This document shows, one piece after another, positions 1 to 6,166 of a DNA stretch of 7,384 nt. The notes beneath the pieces were generated by a model, which was given only the letters and a program-made list of their open reading frames with translations, had not been told where the DNA came from and did no database searches. Made by a program: the position numbers and the translations under genes. Origin of the DNA: GCA-1730015 sp964583825 (lineage in GTDB: Bacteria; Pseudomonadota; Gammaproteobacteria; Granulosicoccales; Granulosicoccaceae); contig CAZOXM010000157.1 of the NCBI GenBank assembly GCA_964583825.1, positions 1 to 7,384 on the forward strand, given 5' to 3'. Each line of letters opens with the position of its first letter. Within the stretch, counting starts at the first letter, position 1.

Positions 1-654
1 ATTATGGTGACATCAGCTCTGCCCGGAGAAGGTAAGTCTACCCTCACACGGCACCTCGCCTGTGCACTGGCCAAAGTCGAGAATGTGCTGTTGCTCGAGT
101 GCGACCTCAGAAGACCGAGCCTGCAGGAAACCTTTCAACTGGAACAGTCTCCGGGGCTGATACAACTGTTACTCGGTGAAGCTAAATTCGCAGATTGCAT
201 TAATCTGGGTGTGCGGGACAACCTTGATGTGATGACCGCCGGTGGCAGTTCAATGAACCCGCTGGAACTGCTTGGCTCTCCCCGCTTCTACCACCTGATG
301 GCGCAAATGGAAAAACGTTACGACCGCATACTGATTGACAGTGCACCGGTTCAGGCAGTCAGTGATGCGCTTCTGCTCGGTCAGGTGGCCGACAATGTAC
401 TGTTCGCGGTAAAAGCCAATACAACCCCTGCGCGGGTTGCAGCACGCGCCGTCGAGCGTTTGCGTGATGCGAGCGTCAGTGTGAGTGGCGCTGTTGTCAC
501 GCAGGTGAAAGTGAACAACTCGATGATTTCTTACGACAACTTCGACTACGAAGGCTACTACGACTACTACGGCTATTCAACTCAGGAAAGTACCGCCGGC
601 GTGAGAAAGAAGAAGAAAAAGGCAGCTAAAAACAAGGAAGTGAAGGCGGCGTAA
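1..654 (+). CDS. Polysaccharide co-polymerase tyrosine autokinase (BY-kinase, CpsD/Wzc-type), C-terminal part
   Basis: The reading frame is open to the first base, so the gene begins upstream; the ATG at base 4 falls just before Walker A and is internal. Counting that Met as 1, Walker A is LPGEGKST (6-13), the Walker A' Asp lies in LLLECDLRRP (29-38) and Walker B is ILIDSAP (109-115), all diagnostic of bacterial tyrosine kinases. The tail holds seven tyrosines between 177 and 191 (SYDNFDYEGYYDYYGY), the usual trans-autophosphorylation cluster, followed by an unusual lysine-rich end (RKKKKKAAKNKEVKAA). Family role: cycles of phosphorylation at the inner-membrane face control polymerisation and chain length of exported polysaccharide. 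The Wzz-like periplasmic domain, if fused, would lie outside the window. The gene converges on dprE2. The family is clear; the specific glycan is inferred from the neighbours. Confidence 0.92.
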   Translation: MMVTSALPGEGKSTLTRHLACALAKVENVLLLECDLRRPSLQETFQLEQSPGLIQLLLGEAKFADCINLGVRDNLDVMTAGGSSMNPLELLGSPRFYHLMAQMEKRYDRILIDSAPVQAVSDALLLGQVADNVLFAVKANTTPARVAARAVERLRDASVSVSGAVVTQVKVNNSMISYDNFDYEGYYDYYGYSTQESTAGVRKKKKKAAKNKEVKAA

Positions 655-661
655 ACCCAGC

Positions 662-803
662 CTGGCAGGGCGTTGAAAAACGTTTATGAGCGACGGTCTG
701 AGTAGGCAAATTCAGACGAAAAATCGCGGTTTATAAATGAGCTTTTTTAGGGGGAATTTAACCCCCTCAGACCTGGCGCAATAGGTTTTCAACATCCTGC
801 TAG
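662..803. repeat. Nested inverted-repeat element (MITE-like or structured 3' spacer)
   Basis: This stretch almost fills the gap between the convergent kinase and dprE2 genes. Outer arms: CTGGCAGGGCGTTGAAAA at 662-679 against 786-803 (CTAGCAGGATGTTGAAAA on the minus strand), 15 of 18 identical. A second perfect 8-bp pair lies inside, GGTCTGAG at 695-702 with CTCAGACC at 766-773. A tight hairpin pairs AGGGGG (749-754) with CCCCCT (762-767) around a 7-nt loop. The innermost two pairs overlap by two bases, so they cannot both form fully. The outer right arm covers the dprE2 stop codon (800-802). I see no flanking target duplication and no transposase. It could be a non-autonomous transposable element of about 142 bp or a bidirectional termination structure. 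T-runs do not follow the stems in a canonical way on either strand. Confidence 0.55.
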
Positions 804-1528
804 AACTTCAGTCTCTTAAACAGAACTTCCGGAACCGCCTTTATTACCAGCATAATAAAACGCCAGAACCAGGGTGTGTAGATTACATCTGCACGCCCGG
901 TAACCGCCCGATCAATACCCTTCGCTATTTTTTCCGGCTTTACCCACAGCAACCCCTTTTTGAATTCCCGTGTCATTGGTGTGTCGACAAAGCCTGGCTT
1001 TACCGTCACCACCCTCACGCCGGCCGACAACACATCTCCCCTGAGCCCGGACAAAAAGGTATCCAGCGCACCCTTGGCCGCGCCGTAGTAGTAATTACTC
1101 TGACGCCCGCGGTCACCGGCAACCGACCCCACCACTGCCAGCACGCCCGATCCCTGCTCTACCATCGACGCTGCCACCCGGGCTGCCAGTGAAATAGCAC
1201 TGGTGCCGTTCAGCCGGAATTGTTGTTCAGCATAGGCGGGATCTGCCACGCACCGTGCCTGATCGCTAAGCTCGCCGTAGCAGATCAGTACGGTGTCCAT
1301 CGGTGATTTTAGTCCGGTGATCAGCGAGGGATGTGCTGCGATATCGGCAAGATCCGCAACCACGCTGTCAACCGTTCCTGTCGCTATCGTGCTGACATGA
1401 TCCGACACCTGTTGCAGGTGTTCGCGGTTGCGTGCGACTAGCGTAATCGACTCATAGCGACTACTAACACGATTTAAATAGGCCTGCGAAATCGCGGATG
1501 TCGCACCCAATACGACCAGACTGCTCAT
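800..1528 (-). CDS. dprE2: DprE2-like SDR: polyprenylphosphoryl-2-keto-ribose reductase
   Basis: A 242-residue classical-length short-chain dehydrogenase. The N-terminal nucleotide loop is VLGATSAISQA (6-16), the altered glycine motif typical of DprE2 rather than the FabG pattern. Asp59 in VVADLAD fits the adenine-binding site. The catalytic set is Ser135 (VVGS), Tyr148 and Lys152 (YGAAK), followed by KPGFVDTPM (177-185). The C-terminus is a hydrophobic and basic helix (about 217-242, TPWFWRFIMLVIKAVP), as in DprE2, which would hold it at the membrane near its lipid substrate. Expected reaction: NAD(P)H-dependent reduction of the 2'-keto intermediate made by DprE1, giving polyprenylphosphoryl-D-arabinose. 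Its ATG overlaps the TGA of dprE1 by four bases (ATGA), so translation is probably coupled. The adjacency to dprE1 makes the assignment much firmer than the SDR fold alone would. Confidence 0.88.
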   Translation of the reverse strand: MSSLVVLGATSAISQAYLNRVSSRYESITLVARNREHLQQVSDHVSTIATGTVDSVVADLADIAAHPSLITGLKSPMDTVLICYGELSDQARCVADPAYAEQQFRLNGTSAISLAARVAASMVEQGSGVLAVVGSVAGDRGRQSNYYYGAAKGALDTFLSGLRGDVLSAGVRVVTVKPGFVDTPMTREFKKGLLWVKPEKIAKGIDRAVTGRADVIYTPWFWRFIMLVIKAVPEVLFKRLKF

Positions 1529-2497
1529 GGTTTTATCACGCCTCTGTTAACTCGTCGCCACAAGTCTGAAGAAATACCCGGATCGACCCATTCGCGGAAA
1601 GCCTCATGATTGGAGTACCCTTTTAAAAAAGTGGCACTGCTCATGACCGCATCTTTGGCCGGATAGATCGCCCCTTCGGCATCGACCACTGTCTGCTCCA
1701 GCGCCTTTAACAACTTTACGGTGCGCTCACCTGCGTTCGGAAAGTCCAGCGCCAGTGTAATACCCGGGCGCGAAAAAGCCATTAAACCAGGAGACGATTT
1801 TGACCCCATGGTTTTTAATACCGATAAAAAAGAGCCCTGCCCTGACTGCGCTATCTGCNNNNNNNNNNNNNNNNNNNNNNNNNNNNNNNNNNNNNNNNNN
1901 NNNNNNNNNNNNNNNNNNNNNNNNNNNNNNNNNNNNNNNNNNNNNNNNNNNNNNNNNNACGTCCATGCTCGAACTCACCACCGCTTTGAGTTCCAGTTCA
2001 ACCCATGTGATCAGCCCGGTAAGCCCCAGACCACCAATGGTCGCCGCGAACAGTCCGGCGTTCTCATCACCACTGCAAACCGGCTCGCTGCCATCTGTGC
2101 GGCGCAACTTAATCTTTCGAACATAGCTGCCGAAGCTGCCGGCGACGTGGTGGTTCTTGCCGTGCACATCGTTGGCCACCGCGCCTCCCAACGTGACAAA
2201 ACTGGTGCCGGGGGTCACCGGTAGAAACCAGCCCGCCGGCACTATCAGCTTCAACAGTGCCCACAGCGTTACACCGGACTCACACCGGATGATGCCGCGG
2301 CTTTTGTCGAAGTGAATAAACCGGGTCAGGCCGGTGGTGTCGACCACCGTTCCGTTGTGATTAGTACATACATCGCCGTAACTTCTGCGCATGCCAATCG
2401 GCAGGAACGCCCCATCGTCCGGCAACACGTCGTCCCGAAAACTTAAGGGATGAACAGATTGCACCGGGCGGGATACATTTCCCCACGAGTCGGCCAA
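1525..2497 (-). CDS. dprE1: DprE1-like FAD-dependent polyprenylphosphoryl-ribose 2'-oxidase, interrupted by assembly gap
   Basis: Two fragments of one gene lie either side of the N run. The N-terminal 179 residues (2497-1959) carry the VAO-type FAD domain: RRSYGDV (37-43), PGTSFVTLGGAVAND (96-110) and the signature HGKNHH (112-117), then GGLGLTGLI. The C-terminal 110 residues (from about 1857 to 1525) contain SFLSVLK, LALDFP and YPAKDAV. These align with the M. tuberculosis DprE1 substrate site, including lysines equivalent to K367 and K418 (numbering from memory). The residue equivalent to Cys387 is Ala (codon 1750-1752). The fragments are out of frame across the 100 placeholder Ns. Family length suggests about 150 missing residues. 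The start is a TTG directly after an in-frame TAA; it sits four codons before the conserved Trp-Gly, so no other start fits better. It lies 35 bp downstream of the epimerase gene. Role: oxidation of C2' in arabinose donor synthesis. Confidence 0.93.
1859..1958. other. Assembly gap (100 Ns) inside dprE1
   Basis: Exactly 100 Ns, a conventional scaffold placeholder rather than a measured length. Both edges are in dprE1 coding sequence. For the two halves to join in frame the real insert must be a multiple of three. Comparison with remembered M. tuberculosis DprE1 numbering puts the lost part at roughly residues 200-352, about 450 bp. Confidence 0.97.
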
Positions 2498-2532
2498 TTA
2501 GTTCATCCAGGCTACAACCGGTAACAGACCGT

Positions 2533-3507
2533 TCATGCTTCCGGTTCTTTCCAGGTTTTATAGGCAGCGATCAACATATCGGAATCGCTGTCCTTAGGTG
2601 CCCAGCCCAGTTCTTTTTCAGCCTTTTCCATCGACAGAATGCAGGTTTCATCTGCAATCAGGTACTGCTCCGGATCGAGCAGTGGAATATTGAGCTTGTC
2701 CAGCACAGACAACACAAACTTTACTGCGAATGCCGGGGTCGGTACTACCAGTGATTTGCTGCCAGCGGACTTGATCAGATCTTTCAGGAGTGTGCGCACG
2801 CGGGGCGGGTTGAGCGACCCCACGTTATAGGCTTCGTTGGGCAGCCCCTTCTCCACCGCAGCCAGGCAGATATCTGCACAGTCGCTCACCGAGATAAACT
2901 GATAAAAATTCATACCGCTGCCGATGGTCGGTACCGGCAGCGACTTGTCGATCAGCTTGAACAGTGACTCCAGAATGCCGAGCCTGCCGGGACCGATGAT
3001 CAGACGCGGACGGAAAATCGTGATTCGAAACCCCCGCTCACGGTACTCCTCGCACAGGAGTTCTGACTGATACTTCGCATCGCCGTAAGGACCAAGCGGC
3101 TCACGCGGGTGCGATTCCGGTCGTGGATTCTCGACAGTGTGGCCGTAGACCATATCCGTGGTGTAGTAGATGACTTTGCGACACCCGGTTTTTTCCTCAA
3201 GATACTTAAAAAGGTTTTCAGTGCCGCGGTAAAGCACACTCCAGAAATATTCATGTCGATCTGCCCGCTTGATAATCGGTACCAGCAATCGCGCGGCGAA
3301 ATGATAAACTATGTCGTCATCATCAACCGGTACGGTTTCCAGCGCGTTCATATCGGTAATATCAACATGCATGTAGTCAACATGGTCATAGTGCGGTGAC
3401 GGTGTTTTTTTTATATCGATAACCAGCACTTTCTCGCCGTTCGCAATCAGTTTTTTGGCGAGCTCGGTGCCGAGAAATCCATCACCACCTGTAATTATGT
3501 GCTTCAA
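2533..3507 (-). CDS. NAD-dependent epimerase/dehydratase (extended SDR)
   Basis: A 324-residue extended SDR with the Rossmann motif TGGDGFLG (6-13), an acidic residue ending strand 2 (Asp31, favouring NAD), the catalytic Thr116/Thr117 region (YYTTDMVYG) and Tyr141-Lys145 (YGDAK), then FRPRLIIGPG (165-174). These are the family marks of UDP-sugar 4-epimerases, dehydratases and 3-beta-HSD-like enzymes. The substrate cannot be read from sequence. The start is TTG at 3507, immediately after an in-frame TAA; the Rossmann strand begins at residue 2, so a later start would destroy the fold. A GGAA lies about 9 nt upstream on the message. It is first of the epimerase-dprE1-dprE2 operon, 35 bp ahead of dprE1. 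It may act on the arabinose donor or on another sugar nucleotide of the same glycan. The fold is sure; the function is open. Confidence 0.85.
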   Translation of the reverse strand: MKHIITGGDGFLGTELAKKLIANGEKVLVIDIKKTPSPHYDHVDYMHVDITDMNALETVPVDDDDIVYHFAARLLVPIIKRADRHEYFWSVLYRGTENLFKYLEEKTGCRKVIYYTTDMVYGHTVENPRPESHPREPLGPYGDAKYQSELLCEEYRERGFRITIFRPRLIIGPGRLGILESLFKLIDKSLPVPTIGSGMNFYQFISVSDCADICLAAVEKGLPNEAYNVGSLNPPRVRTLLKDLIKSAGSKSLVVPTPAFAVKFVLSVLDKLNIPLLDPEQYLIADETCILSMEKAEKELGWAPKDSDSDMLIAAYKTWKEPEA

Positions 3508-3594
3508 TTATTTATTCCAGAGTTGTCTAAAATTTAGCGGACCAAAAGAAACCAATGCGCAGCAATAACAGCAAGCAACAGGCAGGCATGAGTG

Positions 3595-3608
3595 GTCAAT
3601 TTATTGAC
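3595..3608. promoter_or_regulatory. Perfect palindrome in divergent intergenic region, candidate operator with overlapping -35 boxes
   Basis: GTCAAT-TT-ATTGAC is a perfect 6-bp inverted repeat with a 2-bp centre, within the 196-bp spacer (3508-3703) between the divergent epimerase and SMR-like genes. It contains TTGACA (3604-3609) on the plus strand, a consensus sigma-70 -35 box, and TTGACC (complement of 3594-3599) on the minus strand. I could not find a good -10 hexamer at 16-18 bp from either, so promoter function is unproven. The rest of the spacer shows no gene. Confidence 0.3.
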
Positions 3609-3703
3609 AGGTAGTCTGAGCTGACTTTCGTTTACAGCGCTGAATCTTTCCAGTACCAGCAGATTATAGCCGCATTTGGCTAGCAAACCGTTCAGTTAAA
3701 CAC

Positions 3704-4072
3704 ATGTCTAAATTTATTCCGCTCATTCTATTTACCGTTCTGACGAACTTCCTCTCACAGATCATGCTGAAAAAGGGCATGACTCAGATTCGCATCGGCG
3801 CTTTAACTGCTGATAACGTCATCGCGGCGGTGCCCGGCATACTCACCAATTTCTTTGTGATGGGCGGGCTGGTGGTGATGGTCATCAGTATGGCCGCACA
3901 CCTGGTGGTGCTATCCAAAGTGGATATCAGCTTCGCCTACCCCTTTCTCGGACTCTCCTTTGTGCTGATTACCCTGTGGGGGCACTTTGTCCTGGCAGAA
4001 CCGTTAAATGCTTTTAAAATTGCCGGTGTGCTACTGATTGTCAGCGGCGTCGCACTGGTTGCGAAGTCCTAG
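3704..4072 (+). CDS. Small four-helix DMT/SMR-like transporter (ArnE/EmrE type), candidate lipid-linked pentose flippase
   Basis: A 122-residue, very hydrophobic protein with four predicted transmembrane segments at about 4-22, 45-70, 76-95 and 103-120. The motif SFAYPFLGLSFVL (76-88) and the LAEPL turn before the last helix (97-101) are typical of the EamA/SMR superfamily, notably ArnE/ArnF, which flip undecaprenyl-phosphate-aminoarabinose, and SMR drug pumps. I do not see the conserved membrane Glu of EmrE in helix 1 (IPLILFTVLTNFLSQIMLKK), which argues against a simple cation-drug antiporter. Its TAG stop overlaps the GTG start of the UbiA gene by one base, so the two are made together. 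From this context I infer flipping of the polyprenyl-phospho-pentose to the periplasmic side. No strong ribosome-binding site precedes the ATG. Proteins of this size usually act as homo- or heterodimers, and no second subunit gene is nearby. Confidence 0.78.
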   Translation: MSKFIPLILFTVLTNFLSQIMLKKGMTQIRIGALTADNVIAAVPGILTNFFVMGGLVVMVISMAAHLVVLSKVDISFAYPFLGLSFVLITLWGHFVLAEPLNAFKIAGVLLIVSGVALVAKS

Positions 4073-5445
4073 TGGCCCATCCGATAATCTGCGAGCTGAA
4101 TCAGGGGCTGCTGAAAACAGACCTGCGCAGCGAGTTGCTCGTTAATCAGTTCAAAGCGTGGGTGCAGAAAGCGCTGATCGCCCGCTTTGATGCGAAGCAG
4201 CGTCGCTTTGTGACAAAGGAGGAAGCACCGGCACACACAGTAAGGCTCCCGTTTAATCAGCCTGTGCTCGATTTTCTGATCGCAAGGCGTGCCGCAGGCC
4301 AGCGTGTAATTCTGGTGGCCGACAACACGACGGTCGATCAGTCCGGCTTGAGTGAAATGGAAGTGTATGACGACATAGTCGATCGACGTGACGTCCCTTC
4401 GCTCATTGAAAAACTCGACAGTTTCGAATTCATTGGCAATGCCCGCAGTGTCGATTCGCTGTGGTCCCGTGCCAGCAAACGCTATGCAGTGGAAAACAAC
4501 AACCGCGTAGCCGACAAGGTAGGTGCGATGGGGTTAACGCTGGAACAGGTATTTCCAGCGGGCACCGGCCTTAACTTTAAAACTATTTCACGTACCCTTC
4601 GATGCCATCAATGGTTGAAAAATATACTGGTATTCGTACCACTGATCACCGCTCAACAGCTCGATAACAGGCAGTCGCTCCTCAACGCACTGCTGATGTT
4701 TGTATGCTTCGGTCTGGTGGCCTCGGCAGGCTACATTATTAACGACCTGCTCGACTTACAGTCCGATCGCGTGCATCCGGAAAAGCAAACCCGCCCTTTT
4801 GCCAGCGGTGATTTATCTGCCGGCACCGGTGTGTTGATCGGGCTTGGGCTGCTGGCATTGTCGACCCTGATCGCAAGCTATCTGCCGATAAACGCAGGCC
4901 TGACGCTGGTTGCCTACTTCTTTCTCACCATCCTCTATTCCATCTATTTGAAAACCAAAGTCATGATGGACGTGGTGGTGCTCGGCACACTGTTTATGCT
5001 GAGAGTGCTGGGTGGCGCAGAAGCGATTGGTACCGAACTATCGTTTTACCTGATGAGCTTTTCTATCTTTCTGTTTGCAAGCCTCGGCATGGTTAAGCGT
5101 TATGCAGAGCTGCACAACCTGAAGAAGCGCGACAAGCTGTCGGCGCGCGGACGAGGTTACCAGGTAGACGATATGGCGCCGGTGAGAATCATCGGCATTT
5201 CGATGGGTTATATGAGTGTTTTTATTCTCGGGCAGTACATCAACAGCCCGGTCGTTACCGAATACTACAGATCACCCAAACTTATCTGGCTGTTGTTTCC
5301 GCTGTTGATGTTCTGGCTCGGCAGGTTGTGGATTCTGGCCAATCGCGGAGAAGTGAATGAAGACCCGCTGATCTTTACGGTGAAGGATCGCACCAGCCAG
5401 CTGGTCTTTTTAGTGTCCGCGACGATCCTGTACGCCGCGAACTGA
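4072..5445 (+). CDS. UbiA-family polyprenyl-phosphate phosphoribosyltransferase with degenerate N-terminal HAD domain
   Basis: A 457-residue fusion. Residues 1-160 align by eye with the HAD phosphatase domain found on many UbiA proteins: ELNQGLLKTD (8-17) stands where DLDGTLxxTD is normal, LPFNQPVLDFL (59-69) and FIGNARSVDSLW (120-131) mark the end. Both motif I acids are changed (E8, N10) and the last-motif Asp is Asn (GN for GD), so this part is probably not catalytic. Residues 175-457 are the UbiA membrane domain with about nine helices. It has the prenyl-diphosphate/Mg motif INDLLDLQSD (N224, D225, D228, D232), the second conserved loop LKTKVMMD to RVLGGAE (293-317) and MVKRYAEL (340-347). 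This pattern fits decaprenyl-phosphate phosphoribosyltransferase (Rv3806c type) better than quinone enzymes, and dprE1/dprE2 nearby supports that. Start GTG at 4072 overlaps the upstream TAG (TAGTG). It converges on the OPX gene. Confidence 0.88.
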   Translation: MAHPIICELNQGLLKTDLRSELLVNQFKAWVQKALIARFDAKQRRFVTKEEAPAHTVRLPFNQPVLDFLIARRAAGQRVILVADNTTVDQSGLSEMEVYDDIVDRRDVPSLIEKLDSFEFIGNARSVDSLWSRASKRYAVENNNRVADKVGAMGLTLEQVFPAGTGLNFKTISRTLRCHQWLKNILVFVPLITAQQLDNRQSLLNALLMFVCFGLVASAGYIINDLLDLQSDRVHPEKQTRPFASGDLSAGTGVLIGLGLLALSTLIASYLPINAGLTLVAYFFLTILYSIYLKTKVMMDVVVLGTLFMLRVLGGAEAIGTELSFYLMSFSIFLFASLGMVKRYAELHNLKKRDKLSARGRGYQVDDMAPVRIIGISMGYMSVFILGQYINSPVVTEYYRSPKLIWLLFPLLMFWLGRLWILANRGEVNEDPLIFTVKDRTSQLVFLVSATILYAAN

Positions 5446-5455
5446 CAAAGTGCTG

Positions 5456-5474
5456 TAACGGAACCGACCCGTTA
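5456..5474. terminator. Short hairpin between convergent genes
   Basis: TAACGG (5456-5461) and CCGTTA (5469-5474) can pair around a 7-nt loop in the 26-bp space between the UbiA stop and the OPX stop; the right arm includes the OPX TAA. No U-tract follows on either strand, so intrinsic termination is doubtful. It may only be a weak bidirectional stop or chance. Confidence 0.2.
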
Positions 5475-6029
5475 GAAGAACCCTTCGTTGACGGTAATTA
5501 CGTCACCGGGCTCAATAGACTGCGACATTTTGATGCGGTCGAAACTTTGTTTTTCACCGTTGATTTCGCGTGTAAGCGTAATGCGTTTGCGCGATGCGCG
5601 ATCAGTCAGGCCACCAGCCAGCGACACTGCCTTGGCAAGCGTCAGACCCGGTTGATAACCATAGCTGCCCGGCTGACGTACTTCACCGTCAACAAAGAAG
5701 GAACGGTAACGTTCTACCGTCACATTGACGGAAGGGTTTTTCAGATAGCCGTCGCGCAGCTTTTCGGTAATTGAGTCAGTCAGCTGAGATGCCGTCTGCC
5801 CCGCCACCTGAATAGTGCCCAGATACGAGTAGTTGATGGTGCCGGACTCTGAGATCGTCGCCCTCATGGTCAGGTCTGGCTCATCAAACACCTGAATGTA
5901 AATTTGATCACCGGTCGCGAGAGAGTATTGCGCCGACGCTGCCTGATTTTGCTGCGCTGAGACCAGACCGGCCTGCCCGCAGGCCAAAAACATGACCAAA
6001 ACCAACTGGCTTAAGAGTTTCTTACTCAT
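5472..6029 (-). CDS. Short outer-membrane polysaccharide export (OPX, Wza-like) protein
   Basis: From the ATG at 6029 the protein is 185 residues and begins with a signal peptide (SKKLLSQLVLVMFLACGQAG, probable cleavage after VSA at 23-25). An in-frame extension to a GTG at 6119 would put 30 non-conserved residues in front, and GTGGAA (6037-6042) sits 7 nt from the ATG, so I chose 6029. The Poly_export domain begins at YSLATGDQIYIQVFDEPDL (35-53) and runs to about VNVTVERY (101-108). One SLBB domain follows (about 109-155, FVDGEVRQPGSYGY, then AVSLAGGLTDRAS), and the protein ends with PGDVITV near residue 180. E. coli Wza is about twice as long, with more SLBB-type domains and a C-terminal helix that makes the outer-membrane pore. 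Those are absent here, so export probably uses a separate barrel such as the upstream neighbour. A Cys at 17 has a poor lipobox (FLAC). Confidence 0.9.
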   Translation of the reverse strand: MSKKLLSQLVLVMFLACGQAGLVSAQQNQAASAQYSLATGDQIYIQVFDEPDLTMRATISESGTINYSYLGTIQVAGQTASQLTDSITEKLRDGYLKNPSVNVTVERYRSFFVDGEVRQPGSYGYQPGLTLAKAVSLAGGLTDRASRKRITLTREINGEKQSFDRIKMSQSIEPGDVITVNEGFF

Positions 6030-6166
6030 ATCCGAATTCCACAAATATCCACCTACACCCAACAATGATGACCCATTTCTGCGTAAATTTCTTTGAATAA
6101 CGTTAAAAAATAGTGTCACCCTTTCAGCGCATACTACGAAGGATCGCTTAATAAGTCCTTAACCGA

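Noticed and set aside
749..767. G5/C5 hairpin as a classic intrinsic terminator
   Set aside because: The T-run at 743-748 lies before, not after, the stem on the plus strand and becomes an A-run on the minus strand, so it is wrong for both genes.
800..1528. Reading the SDR as FabG (3-oxoacyl-ACP reductase)
   Set aside because: The nucleotide loop GATSAIS, the C-terminal membrane helix and the overlap with dprE1 fit DprE2 instead.
1721..2224. Plus-strand open frame across the N gap
   Set aside because: It is antisense to dprE1, is bridged only by undetermined bases and shows no recognisable domain.
3000..3399. Short open frames on both strands within the epimerase gene
   Set aside because: They sit entirely inside a conserved extended SDR and have no recognisable features.
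4072..5445. UbiA protein as a quinone-biosynthesis prenyltransferase
   Set aside because: The N-terminal HAD-like extension, KRYAEL segment and arabinose-pathway neighbours fit the phosphoribosyltransferase branch; no quinone genes are near.
5472..6119. Longer OPX reading frame from a GTG at 6119
   Set aside because: The extra 30 residues precede a complete signal peptide beginning at the ATG at 6029, which has its own plausible ribosome-binding site; the extension would block secretion.
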